Shown here one piece after another: positions 19,001-28,184 of a stretch of 64,000 nucleotides of DNA. This DNA comes from Chlorobium sp. (lineage in GTDB: Bacteria; Bacteroidota; Chlorobiia; Chlorobiales; Chlorobiaceae), in NCBI GenBank assembly GCA_005843825.1, contig SZXX01000027.1, positions 1-64,000 on the forward strand, read 5' to 3'. How positions within the stretch are numbered: position 1 is the stretch's first letter; every line of letters starts with the position of its first letter. Below the pieces are notes generated by a model, which was given only the letters and a program-made list of their open reading frames with translations, was not told the origin of the DNA and made no database searches. Both the position numbers and the translations under genes were made by a program.

Positions 19001-21342
19001 TTTATCAGCAGGATTTCAGCTCATTTGGTCGAACATTGACCGGCAGGGAGCATACCGGTCAGTTAAACCATACCGATCGTATTGAGAGGGAAAATGGTTT
19101 CAGGAAAGGTGAAATTGCGGCATTGTTCTGTTCGCCAACCATGGAGCTTGGTATTGATATCCGAGAGCTTAATGTCGTTCATATGCGGAACGTCCCTCCA
19201 AACCCGGCCAACTACGCCCAGCGCAGCGGACGGGCAGGCAGAAGCGGGCAGGCAGCGCTCATTTTTACCTATTGCTCAAATGGCTCACCACATGACCGGA
19301 ACTATTTTAAAGAGAGCACAAAAATGGTATCCGGCTCGGTTGTACCGCCGAACATAGATTTGACAAACGAAGAGCTCGTCCGTTCCCATTTCAATGCTTA
19401 CATCCTCATGGAACTCGGGTTAAAAGATATGCGTTCTTCCGTTGATGATGTCCTCGATGTAAGGGAACAACCCACACTCCCAATAAAAGCGGAAGTAGCA
19501 CTTCATATACACCAGCAGCTTGATGCGTATGCTGCTGAGTGGGCTCTTAATTTCAGGCAGTTTATTTCGGAAATTGCAGGAATAGAAGAATCCTACTGGT
19601 ATTCAGATGATTGGTTCATCACTCATGCACGAAGTTTTTTAACGCAGTTTGATGAAAGCTTCAACAGATGGCGGGAGCTTTACCGGGGGGCTAATCATTT
19701 AATAGGTATATCTCGTGCTGTTTTGGATGACCCGTCTGTCAGCTCTGACAATCCTAAAAAACATGAGGCCAAGCGTGATGAAAATGTCGGCATGCGTCAA
19801 CGCTCTTTATTGCTGAATGATAACAAGAGAGCCTACGGTAATGATTCGGAGTTTTACATATTCCGCTATCTTGCGGCTGAAGGGTTTCTGCCGGGATATA
19901 ACTTTACCCGCCTTCCTATCCGCACTTTCCTTGGTTATCGGCATATGGACAAGGGTGAATTTATTTCACGCCCTCGCTTTGTTGCCTTAAAAGAGTTCGG
20001 ACCTAACAATCTTATTTACCATAACGGTGGCAAGTACCGCATTACGAGAATGCAGGTAATGCAAGCCGATGTCAACCAGCATGCAATCAAGATTTCCAAC
20101 CGGACGGGATACGCTTTGCTGGACAATGATGGCAAAGGAGTGAACAATGATCCAATTACGCACGAAGAGCTTAAAGGACAGGATAACGTAACTATTTACA
20201 ATAACCTGCTTGAACTTGGAGAGTCTGAAGCCCGCCCACAGGAACGAATTTCATGTGAAGAGGAGGAGCGAACCTCAACCGGCTTCGATATTGAGCAGTA
20301 CTTCTCATTTGCCAAAGGAATAGCAGGAACAAAACAGGTGACTATCACGGATGGAGGTCAACCGCTGTTACAGGTTATCTATGATCAGGCCGCCCGCTTG
20401 ATTCAGATCAATAAACGCTGGAAGATTTCGAAAAATAAAGACGATGGATTTGCCATCGGCAAAAAGTCCGGCAGATGGAAACGGGCAAAAGAACTTGAAA
20501 AGCCCGATCCTGAAGATCCGGTTATGAATGTTCGCCTCTATACTACCGATACGGCTGATATTCTCTACATCCAGCCGATCAAAGAACTTGAGCTCGATAA
20601 AGAGGGTGTGGTTTCCCTTTCTTTTGCGCTGAAACGTGCGCTTGAGCGGAAGTTTCAGATTGAAGAAGGAGAGATCGGTGTCTGGATTATGGGTAAAGGT
20701 GAAGAAAAGAACATTCTTGTCTATGAAGCCTCAGAGGGCAGCCTTGGTATTCTGTCACAGCTTATTGCAAGTCCCGCTGATCTCACGCATCTTTTTCTGG
20801 AAGCATACACGGCAATGCATTTTAATCCTGAAACCCATACGGATTGTCGTCCTGAACTTCCCAAAGCATCCTATGATGACCTGCTCTCTTATTACAATCA
20901 GCGGTACCATGAACAATTGGATCGGTTTGCCATAAAAGATGCGCTGGAACGATTGATGGACTGTACTATAGACCCTCAACAGGGAGGTAAATCACTGGAT
21001 GAGCAATACCAATATCTGTTTGATAATTACGACCTCAATTCGTCAACAGAAAAGCCTTTCATAGAATATCTTTATAAAAATGGTATTGCCTTACCAGACA
21101 AGGCACAATTCAATGTGCCGAAATGCTATGTCAGTGCTGATTTTGTCTACAAGACAGCGATAGGCTTCACTCTGGTTTTTTGTGATGGGTCGGTACACGA
21201 CAGGCAAAGTATCAAGGAAGATGACCTGCGCAAACGCCAGACTTGCAGGGACGCCGGTTATGATGTGATTGAATGGCATTACAGGGAATCGCTCGAATTA
21301 CTTATTGAGCGGCGGAAAGACATTTTCAGAAAAATACGCTGA
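16069..21342 (+). CDS. Giant DEAD/DEAH (YprA/DrmA-type) helicase fused to DUF1998 and a nuclease-like tail
   Basis: The 1757-aa protein has a first RecA lobe with VTSGTGSGKS near residue 101, a DELH Walker B near 249 and SATLAS near 283. After about 700 residues of insertion comes the second lobe with SPTMELGIDI near 1022 and QRSGRAGR near 1050. A DrmB/DUF1998-like part follows (FRYLAAEGFLPGYNFTRLP near 1268, DUF1998 core about 1510-1620). The last 70 residues (DFVYKTAIGF, VFCDGS, AGYDVIEWHY) resemble a Vsr/PD-(D/E)XK fold. In DISARM these functions are on separate DrmA and DrmB proteins; Druantia DruE is similarly large. It probably translocates on invading DNA. The SNF2 gene starts two bases after its stop. 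Confidence 0.85.
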   Translation: MQAFKVHKAIVEDYKNYLNSFTNIKDVRIKEKVKDAFDQGIFLPEPLLQFNPSFELGESLQELQLKEPIHDDLKKIFGSYNLYFHQVEAIKKGVNGKSFVVTSGTGSGKSLTYLATIFNKILKNGASQGIKAIIVYPMNALINSQEEEIKKYEINYLKSSLPEEVVIDEAGKSLDEIIGILKTKTQHRFPISYAKYTGQENEEARARLKDDPPSIILTNYMMLELIMTRNSERWLRESLKKNLEYLVFDELHTYRGRQGSDVSMLIRRISKIAITPLVFIGTSATLASKGSPEDKKKAIARVAEKIFGQPFTSDQIVNEKLRSCTNYKGTIPKGFDLQEAISQPLQSSLTPESFFSNPLAIWLENRVALKRYPDDHIEREDPQTLQQIAEKLQEDSQDSFENCRQSIFRFLEWMEQLNAHNTDNLKRPETYLPFKIHQFIAQTGNVYVTLDGRDERDITLETNRYIRKSGQDKPLFPVVFSRYSGYEFICVRKESGKFLPRNPDDLPERIVRDDLKGDKKTGMPKRVLSESDFSAGYLIIPEDGDELWNEEHIELLPESWFNINKSGKSLLNYYEHQLPQQVWFDADGTFSSEDALPLSGWYVPARLLIDPTSGVVFDAKTNENTKLMRIGNEGRSTATTIISFSIIKALQGERVAAESQKLLSFTDNRQDASLQAGHFNDFMMLGMMRSAIYHALKAAPENRLTIDTISDEVFRKLKLPEEEYARIPSSDPGWPDPENEKAIKDYLLIRILYDLKRGWRYNTPNLEQCALLNIGYRRLQDFSEQNRFFETIPFFDGLPATERYDILLQVLNFFRTSYAFEYYKLTDKRIETEERLKNRLDENKLWSLEQDEKIDTPYILLPRSVGETNFRMYTASVGPQSNLGKYIRRYSSRKSIGSLHGSDLSDAIEAICLLLERGHFLRSEKVHGTKGDCVGFRLRIDSIYWELGNGRDTLPDEVRTQSYLGAIQQKPNDFFKKFYQQDFSSFGRTLTGREHTGQLNHTDRIERENGFRKGEIAALFCSPTMELGIDIRELNVVHMRNVPPNPANYAQRSGRAGRSGQAALIFTYCSNGSPHDRNYFKESTKMVSGSVVPPNIDLTNEELVRSHFNAYILMELGLKDMRSSVDDVLDVREQPTLPIKAEVALHIHQQLDAYAAEWALNFRQFISEIAGIEESYWYSDDWFITHARSFLTQFDESFNRWRELYRGANHLIGISRAVLDDPSVSSDNPKKHEAKRDENVGMRQRSLLLNDNKRAYGNDSEFYIFRYLAAEGFLPGYNFTRLPIRTFLGYRHMDKGEFISRPRFVALKEFGPNNLIYHNGGKYRITRMQVMQADVNQHAIKISNRTGYALLDNDGKGVNNDPITHEELKGQDNVTIYNNLLELGESEARPQERISCEEEERTSTGFDIEQYFSFAKGIAGTKQVTITDGGQPLLQVIYDQAARLIQINKRWKISKNKDDGFAIGKKSGRWKRAKELEKPDPEDPVMNVRLYTTDTADILYIQPIKELELDKEGVVSLSFALKRALERKFQIEEGEIGVWIMGKGEEKNILVYEASEGSLGILSQLIASPADLTHLFLEAYTAMHFNPETHTDCRPELPKASYDDLLSYYNQRYHEQLDRFAIKDALERLMDCTIDPQQGGKSLDEQYQYLFDNYDLNSSTEKPFIEYLYKNGIALPDKAQFNVPKCYVSADFVYKTAIGFTLVFCDGSVHDRQSIKEDDLRKRQTCRDAGYDVIEWHYRESLELLIERRKDIFRKIR

Positions 21343-21343
21343 T

Positions 21344-24175
21344 ATGAATGTGACCGAATATAAACCCGGCAAACTGGTAACCTATCGCGACCGGGAATGG
21401 ATTGTCCTTCCATCTGCCGATAAAGAGTTGATCATGCTGAAACCTATGGGTGGATCCGATGATGAAATTACAGGAGTTTACCTGCCACTTCAAATACCAG
21501 GTGACGATATCGCTGATGCAACTTTCCCGCCTCCAGAGATAGACGATCTTGACGATTTCCAGTCAGCAAAGATGTTGTTTGATGCAACCAGGCTGTTATT
21601 TCGGAATGCCAGCGGCCCTTTCCGTTGTATGGGAAAACTGGGATTCAGGCCCCGATCGTATCAGATTGTCCCGCTTGTCATGGCTCTCAAGCAGGATACG
21701 GTCAGGTTGCTGATAGCTGACGACGTCGGTATAGGCAAAACCATCGAAGCCCTGATGATCATCAGGGAGATGCTTGAACGGGGAGAGATCAAACGGTTCG
21801 CGGTAATCTGCCTGCCGCATCTCTGCGAGCAGTGGCAGCAGGAGCTCAAGGACAAACTCGATATCGAAGCTGAAATCATTCGCACCAGTACCGCGGCAAG
21901 TCTCGATCGGAAGCTGCCGGATGACCGTTCGGTGTTTCACCATATTCCATATCAGGTTATTTCCATTGACTATGTCAAGTCTGATACCCGGATGCGAATT
22001 TTTCTCAATGACTGCCCTGAGCTTGTCATTGTCGATGAGGTACATACTTGCGCCAAACCTGCCGGAGCAACATCGAACTCCCAGCAGCAGCGCTACAGGC
22101 TGCTCCATGAGATTGCAAAAAAAGAGTTGCAACACCTTGTCCTTCTTACCGCAACCCCGCACAGCGGAAAGGATGCGGAGTTTCAGTCGATTCTCGGGCT
22201 TCTGAACCCTGAGTTTGAACGCTACGCGCTTGACCAGATTGACCAGACAAAGCGTCGCCGCATAGCCCGCCATTTTCTTCAGCGCAAACGGGAAAATATT
22301 CTCACATGGCACCGTACTTCAGGTGATGAAGAAACCCCCTTTCCCAAGCGTGATCCTAAGGAGATCGCCTATAAACTTTCCGAGCGATACGAGCAGTTCT
22401 ATCGAGACATTCTCGAATTTGCCCGGGGAATAAGCAAAGAGGGTTCAAAGCATCGTTCGTCGAGAATCCGCTACTGGGCTGCACTGGCCCTGCTTCGCGG
22501 AGTGATGTCAAGCCCTGCTGCAGCAGTAGAGATGCTGCAGAACCGGCAGCAGAGAAAACTTGATCAGGATGAGCGAGAGCTTTTCGCAGAACAGGAGAAA
22601 AATCCGCTCATTGAAACTCTCAGTGATGAAAATGATACCGGCAATACGGAACTGCTTGATAATGCTGAGCTGAACAGCAACGAGATAGCGGCACTCTCGC
22701 TGCTTTGCGTCAAAGCTGAGCGATTGTCCGGAATTGAGCATGACTGGAAAGCAAAGCAGGCTATTGAATTTGTTAAAACCTGGCTTAAAGAGGGTTTTAA
22801 CCCGATTGTCTTTTGCCGCTATATTGCAACAGCAAATTATATCGGCTCCCTGCTCAAAGCGGCATTGCCGGAATCGGTTGATGTGCAGGTTGTTACTTCT
22901 GAACTCGCCGATGAACAGCGCCGCGAAAAAATCAACCTGATGGCAGACTCCACTCAGCGGGTAATGGTTGCAACTGACTGCCTGAGTGAAGGCATTAACT
23001 TGCAGCAGCTCTTTACCGCTGTGCTGCATTATGATCTGCCCTGGAACCCGAACCGTATCGAACAGCGGGAAGGCCGTGTTGACCGATACGGTCAGCGAGC
23101 GAAAGTGGTTAAAACCCTTTTGCTTTGGGGTGATGACAATCCGATTGACCGTATTGTTCTGAACATTCTTATCCGCAAAGTCCGGGATATCCAGAAGACG
23201 ACCGGTGTCAGTATCTCTCTTGGTGACGATACAACCTCCATCATGGATGCGGTCATCAGGGATGTTTTGCTGGAAACCGAAACGATCAGGAATGGCCAGC
23301 AGATGACCCTCTTTGCCGACGAGTTGTTTACCAACGAACTTGAAGTTGCCCGAAAAAAAGCTGAAAACCTCCGTTCAATCTTTGCCCATGAAAGTATTGA
23401 CAGTGATGCTATCAATCAAAGCCTTGATGAAATTGACGAGGCCATCGGTGACTCTCACTCGGTTGAATCCTTTGTGCTTGCGGCGGTCGTGCACCTTGGA
23501 GGTTCTGTTCAGCGTGACAAAACCGGCTATCTGCTCACGCTGACCAATTTGCCTGAACATCTTAAAATTCATTTTTCATCCACATCATCAAAGCCGGTGA
23601 GAGTAAGCTTTGCATCACCGACCCCGGCGGGTTATCGCTATATCGGCAGAAACCATCTTTTCGTTGAACAATTGAGCCAGTTTCTGCTCTCACTTGCCTT
23701 TGAACCAAGGCAGGGTTACAAACGGATTGCACGAGCGGCGGTCATTCAAACCGATAGTGTGTCGATCAAAACAACCCTTGTGCAGTTCCGTGTTCGAAAT
23801 GTCATCAGGGAAGTGAGCGGAAAACGGGAGGTGATTTCTGAAGAGATCTCTCTCTGGGGATACCGCGGCAGCGATGTGGCTTCCGGGGTACTTCCATCTG
23901 ATGAAGCAAAAAAGCTGCTGCTTGAAGCCACGTCAAAGGCAAATCTTTCACTCGAAATGCAGCAGAACATTTTCGAAACAGAGCAGATCGTGTTTCATGC
24001 AAAAGCCGGACAATTCAAGGATGAAGCTGAACTAAGGGCAGAACACCTTGTTGAGGCACACGGAAGGTTCAAGGAGCTGGTTGGAGGCAAACGCTATGAA
24101 GCGGTTTATCCGGTATTGCCTCCGGATATCATAGGCGTCTACGTGCTGACCCCGGTTCCCCAAACTCTTTTTTAA
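21344..24175 (+). CDS. SNF2-family helicase, DrmD-like
   Basis: The start MNVTEYKPGKLV immediately follows the upstream stop (TGATATG); the longer ORF overlaps the helicase gene and is rejected. The 943-aa protein has Walker A DDVGIGKTIEA near residue 125, a VDEVH box near 230, LLTATPHSG, and the C-terminal helicase lobe with ATDCLSEGINLQ and NRIEQREGRVDRYGQ near 570. The last 350 residues are specific to this protein type. SNF2 proteins of this kind (RapA-like) remodel DNA-protein complexes; in class 1 DISARM the equivalent is DrmD. It is co-transcribed with its neighbours. Confidence 0.88.
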   Translation: MNVTEYKPGKLVTYRDREWIVLPSADKELIMLKPMGGSDDEITGVYLPLQIPGDDIADATFPPPEIDDLDDFQSAKMLFDATRLLFRNASGPFRCMGKLGFRPRSYQIVPLVMALKQDTVRLLIADDVGIGKTIEALMIIREMLERGEIKRFAVICLPHLCEQWQQELKDKLDIEAEIIRTSTAASLDRKLPDDRSVFHHIPYQVISIDYVKSDTRMRIFLNDCPELVIVDEVHTCAKPAGATSNSQQQRYRLLHEIAKKELQHLVLLTATPHSGKDAEFQSILGLLNPEFERYALDQIDQTKRRRIARHFLQRKRENILTWHRTSGDEETPFPKRDPKEIAYKLSERYEQFYRDILEFARGISKEGSKHRSSRIRYWAALALLRGVMSSPAAAVEMLQNRQQRKLDQDERELFAEQEKNPLIETLSDENDTGNTELLDNAELNSNEIAALSLLCVKAERLSGIEHDWKAKQAIEFVKTWLKEGFNPIVFCRYIATANYIGSLLKAALPESVDVQVVTSELADEQRREKINLMADSTQRVMVATDCLSEGINLQQLFTAVLHYDLPWNPNRIEQREGRVDRYGQRAKVVKTLLLWGDDNPIDRIVLNILIRKVRDIQKTTGVSISLGDDTTSIMDAVIRDVLLETETIRNGQQMTLFADELFTNELEVARKKAENLRSIFAHESIDSDAINQSLDEIDEAIGDSHSVESFVLAAVVHLGGSVQRDKTGYLLTLTNLPEHLKIHFSSTSSKPVRVSFASPTPAGYRYIGRNHLFVEQLSQFLLSLAFEPRQGYKRIARAAVIQTDSVSIKTTLVQFRVRNVIREVSGKREVISEEISLWGYRGSDVASGVLPSDEAKKLLLEATSKANLSLEMQQNIFETEQIVFHAKAGQFKDEAELRAEHLVEAHGRFKELVGGKRYEAVYPVLPPDIIGVYVLTPVPQTLF

Positions 24176-24214
24176 TAGCAGTGCTCAACGCATTCACGGA
24201 AAAACGTATACGAG

Positions 24215-27200
24215 ATGGCATTCAGCAGTATTATCATACAAGGCAATATCATCTCATCCGAGATCATCAACAAGATCCGCAGCGATGATGAAAAATTCCA
24301 GACACCGTCGGATTTTGCGCTCGACCGCAAGACTGCTGTTCGTGATGAAATCGGTGTGGCCTGGAACGCTGCAAAAGCCCACTACATGGCGTTTACGCTC
24401 CGCGCGGCACGTCTCCATGATGGCGACAGCGGCGCAAGTGAAACCCGCAACTCATGGATGATCCCGTTGCTTCGCACTCTTGGCTACGATGTTGAAAAAG
24501 CACAGGCTGTCATCCACCCCGATACCGGAAAGAGCTATGCCATAAGCCACATTGCGGCCAACCTGAACGGTTTTCCCATCCACATCATGGGGTTGCGCGA
24601 CGATCTCGATCGACGCAGGGAAACGGGTGGTCCCCGTCTTGGGCCTCATGCACTGGTTCAGGAGTATCTGAACAATACCGAGCACACATACGCTCTGGTA
24701 ACGAACGGGCGCTTTCTTCGCCTGCTCAGGGATGCCACCCGGCTTGTGAGGCTGAGCTATCTGGAGTTCAACCTCGAAAAGATGATGGAAGAGGATCTCT
24801 ATGCCGATTTTGCCATTCTTTTCCGCTTGCTTCATGCCACCCGGATGCCGAAAAGTCAGGAAGAGTCCGAGAACTCGCCGATTGAATACTACCACCAGAA
24901 ATCTCTCGAAGCAGGGTCATGTATTCGAAAAAACCTAAGCAAAGCAGTTGAAAAATCCATACTCGATCTTGCCAATGGTTTTCTCCGTCACCCCGGCAAT
25001 GAAGAGTTGCGGCAGCGGATTGCACAAGGCATCATGAATCCGGCTGACTTTTATGCGGAGCAGCTCCAGCTTATCTACCGTATCCTCTTTCTCATCGTCA
25101 TTGAAGAGCGTAACCTTGTCTATGCGGAAACAAAGGATGAGGAGCTTCAGCGTCAACGCAAGCTCTACTACGACTACTACAGTATAGAACGCCTGCGTAA
25201 ACTGGCGGCAAAGCTCCACTACGTTGATGGCCGAAAGCACGACCTCTGGCAGGGGCTCAAAGCTACATTCCGCCTTTTCGAAGATGGCTTCTACGGTGAG
25301 AGGCTTGGCATCAAGCCACTTGGCTCCGGTATCTTCAGTGCAGTTGCTCTCGGTCAACTCCCGACACTCTCTCTCAGCAACGAAGCGCTTCTGAAGGTGA
25401 TCCGCCGCCTCACCTTTTTCGAGAACGAACAGAAGCAACAGGTGCGGGTCAACTACTCTGACCTCGACGTCGAAGAGTTTGGTTCGGTCTATGAAGGGCT
25501 TCTTGAATATGACGCCGAATTCAGGGAGATCAACGGCACAACCCACTTCACCTTTAAAGAGGGCAAGGGGCGTGGTGAATCAGGCGCTCACTATACCCCC
25601 GAAGAGCTGGTCAAGCCGCTCATCAAATACTCGCTCGACTTTGTCATCGAAGAGAAGCTCAAGGCACCCAACCCCGAAGCCGCGCTCCTCTCTATAAGGG
25701 TGTGTGACGTAGCCTGCGGCAGTGGCCACATCCTCCTCTCCGCCGCCCGAAAGATCGCCATTGAACTGGCAAGGGTGCGTACCAGAGAAGAGCAGCCCTC
25801 ACCAACCGCCATGCGCCATGCCTTGCGTGACGTCATCCGAACATGCATCTACGGGGTCGATAAAAACCCCCTCGCCGTTAACCTCTGCAAGGTGGCGCTC
25901 TGGCTCGAAGCCCATAACCCCGGCGAACCACTCAACTTTCTCGACCATCACATCAAATGCGGCGACGCCATTGTCGGACTTGCCCATCAGGAGGAGCTTT
26001 TCCGGGGCATAGCTGACGAAGCCTTCAAGGCACTTCCGGGTGACGACAAACTGATCGCCTCTGCTCTGGCCAAACGCAACAAGATAGAGCGCAAACAGCG
26101 GGAAGCCGAAACCGGTTCGCTCGGGTTGCAGTTGATGCTCGGAGCAAACAACGAAGTGATGCAGAAAATGGAGCTGCTGATGGGGCAGTTACGAACTTTC
26201 AACGCTATGCCGGAGGATACACCGGAAGAGATTGAGGGCAAAGCAAAAGCCTATCGCAACCTCCAGAACGGAAAAATCCTTCATACTTTGAAGCTCCTTG
26301 CCGACATACAGGTGATGCAGTTCTTTGTGCCAAAAACCAATGAGCATAAAGAGGCGTTCGTGACCGACAAAACCTATTTCAGTTACCTTCGTGGCGGTCA
26401 GGCTGTTCCGTTTGCTTTTGAAGTTGATGTTTTTAACCAAGCTGATTCTCATCGATTCTTTCACTGGTTTCTTGAGTTTCCGGAGGTGCTTATAAATGGT
26501 GGATTTGATTGTCTTTTAGGAAATCCACCATATTTAGGGGGGACATATATCGCAACTAATTTTGGTCATAATTATTTTGAATCATTAAAGTATTTATATG
26601 GCGGAACAAAAGGACGATGTGATTTGATTGCGTATTTTTTTAGAAGAATATTCGATCTTGTTAAAAGTAAAGGTTTTTTTTCTGTTATCAGCACAAATAC
26701 AATTTCTCAGGGCGAATCCGCAGAGGGGTCGTTAAAGATTATTATTGATACTGGTGGTATGATAAACTATGCCAAAACAAATTCTGTTTGGCCAGGAGAT
26801 GCTACTGTTACAATCCATGTAATAAGTGTCATTAAAAACCGACTTGCAAGCGGTAAAATATTAAATGGAGTAAGCGTTGATAATATTAATTACTTGCTCA
26901 AAAATGATGATTTTGACTTAAAGACATTTGATTTGAAAAAAAGCTCCCGTTTATCATTCAAAGGCACATCTGTTTATGGCGACGGATTTATTGTTGATGC
27001 AAAAGAAAAAGACAATCTTATTAATGCGGATTCTTTAAATGCAGATGTAATTTATCCATACTTAGGAGGAAGAGAGGTAAATGAAAATCTTGAATCTATT
27101 GCACATCGATATGTAATAAATTTTTTTGATTGGGAAAAAGAGAAGGCGATGGAATATGTACTACCATTTCAAATAGTTGAAAATAATGTAAGAGCCTACA

Positions 27201-28093
27201 GGGAGAATATTATAAGAAATAGTCATCAAATACATGAGTACGACTATTGGAAGTTTTGGGATAAAAGACTTGATCATTATTTGGAGATTAAAGACTTTGA
27301 TCAGGTTTTAGTCACTGCAAGAGTTAACAAAGTACTCGCGTTTGTTTTTGTTTCAAACAAACAGGTGTTTTCTGACTCACTTGTTGTTTTCAAAGACAAC
27401 TCCTATTCGCTTTTTTCTGTTCTACAATCTAATATACACTTCAGTTGGGTTGTAAATTTTTTTACAACTCAAGGGTCAACTCCTGTTTACATAGAATCCA
27501 AAGTGCTAAATAATTATCCTTTTCCTGAAGATATTTTTAATAATCAAGGCAGTGATATTTGTACAATAGGAGAAAAATATCATCAATACAGAAAACGCAT
27601 AACATTGTTAATGCAGCTTGGCCTCACAAAAACCTATAATCTTTTCCACGCCCAACTGCTGCGCCCGATAACACCGGATGAAGAACAACTTGACGACAAA
27701 ACCCTTCAAAAACAACTCGGAAAAGATGCCGCACACCTGCGCAAACACCTCGCAAAAACTCCCCGAACCATCACCTTTAACGAAGCTGTCAACGGCATCC
27801 AGAAACTTCGTAATCTCCATCTCCAGATGGACAACGCTGTCCTCGAAGCATACGGATGGTCAGACATCAACCTCCGCCACGACTTCTACGAAGTAGAATA
27901 CCTCCCCGAAAATGACCGCATCCGCTATACCATCCACCCTGACGCTCGTCGCGAAATCCTCAAGCGGCTCCTTGAGCTGAATCACAATATTCACGATCAG
28001 GAAGTTGAGGAGGGGCTGTGGGAGAAGAAGGTGAAAAGTAAAGAAAAAAATATCGGATCTGATAAAGACAGCCAAATTCGTATGAATATGTAA
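24215..28093 (+). CDS. Eco57I-type adenine DNA methyltransferase, DrmMI/PglX-like
   Basis: The 1292-aa protein has an N-terminal 480-residue helical domain of the kind found in PglX and DrmMI (HALVQEYLNN, YALVTNGRFLRLL). SAM-binding motif I is VACGSGH near residue 499, and the N6-adenine catalytic motif NPPY is near 769. The target recognition region follows (about 770-1130), then a conserved C-terminal helical part. It should modify host DNA at one adenine site so that the helicases ignore self. The recognition region is strikingly AT-rich compared with both flanks, suggesting exchange. No nuclease motif is seen in it. Confidence 0.88.
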   Translation: MAFSSIIIQGNIISSEIINKIRSDDEKFQTPSDFALDRKTAVRDEIGVAWNAAKAHYMAFTLRAARLHDGDSGASETRNSWMIPLLRTLGYDVEKAQAVIHPDTGKSYAISHIAANLNGFPIHIMGLRDDLDRRRETGGPRLGPHALVQEYLNNTEHTYALVTNGRFLRLLRDATRLVRLSYLEFNLEKMMEEDLYADFAILFRLLHATRMPKSQEESENSPIEYYHQKSLEAGSCIRKNLSKAVEKSILDLANGFLRHPGNEELRQRIAQGIMNPADFYAEQLQLIYRILFLIVIEERNLVYAETKDEELQRQRKLYYDYYSIERLRKLAAKLHYVDGRKHDLWQGLKATFRLFEDGFYGERLGIKPLGSGIFSAVALGQLPTLSLSNEALLKVIRRLTFFENEQKQQVRVNYSDLDVEEFGSVYEGLLEYDAEFREINGTTHFTFKEGKGRGESGAHYTPEELVKPLIKYSLDFVIEEKLKAPNPEAALLSIRVCDVACGSGHILLSAARKIAIELARVRTREEQPSPTAMRHALRDVIRTCIYGVDKNPLAVNLCKVALWLEAHNPGEPLNFLDHHIKCGDAIVGLAHQEELFRGIADEAFKALPGDDKLIASALAKRNKIERKQREAETGSLGLQLMLGANNEVMQKMELLMGQLRTFNAMPEDTPEEIEGKAKAYRNLQNGKILHTLKLLADIQVMQFFVPKTNEHKEAFVTDKTYFSYLRGGQAVPFAFEVDVFNQADSHRFFHWFLEFPEVLINGGFDCLLGNPPYLGGTYIATNFGHNYFESLKYLYGGTKGRCDLIAYFFRRIFDLVKSKGFFSVISTNTISQGESAEGSLKIIIDTGGMINYAKTNSVWPGDATVTIHVISVIKNRLASGKILNGVSVDNINYLLKNDDFDLKTFDLKKSSRLSFKGTSVYGDGFIVDAKEKDNLINADSLNADVIYPYLGGREVNENLESIAHRYVINFFDWEKEKAMEYVLPFQIVENNVRAYRENIIRNSHQIHEYDYWKFWDKRLDHYLEIKDFDQVLVTARVNKVLAFVFVSNKQVFSDSLVVFKDNSYSLFSVLQSNIHFSWVVNFFTTQGSTPVYIESKVLNNYPFPEDIFNNQGSDICTIGEKYHQYRKRITLLMQLGLTKTYNLFHAQLLRPITPDEEQLDDKTLQKQLGKDAAHLRKHLAKTPRTITFNEAVNGIQKLRNLHLQMDNAVLEAYGWSDINLRHDFYEVEYLPENDRIRYTIHPDARREILKRLLELNHNIHDQEVEEGLWEKKVKSKEKNIGSDKDSQIRMNM

Positions 28094-28184
28094 AGACTAC
28101 TTGCGTGGCTTTATGTTAATGCGAAATACATATTGTAGTTTAATTTGATAATTATTGAATAATTAGAAACTAAAGTTATTAAGG

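Noticed and set aside
16069-28093. Locus considered as BREX or Dpd
   Set aside because: No PglZ, BrxC, BrxL or DpdA-type proteins are present; the helicase and SNF2 pair points to DISARM/Druantia relatives.
24215-28093. Methylase considered as a type IIG restriction-modification fusion
   Set aside because: The N-terminal 480 residues match the helical PglX/DrmMI type and show no PD-(D/E)XK pattern.
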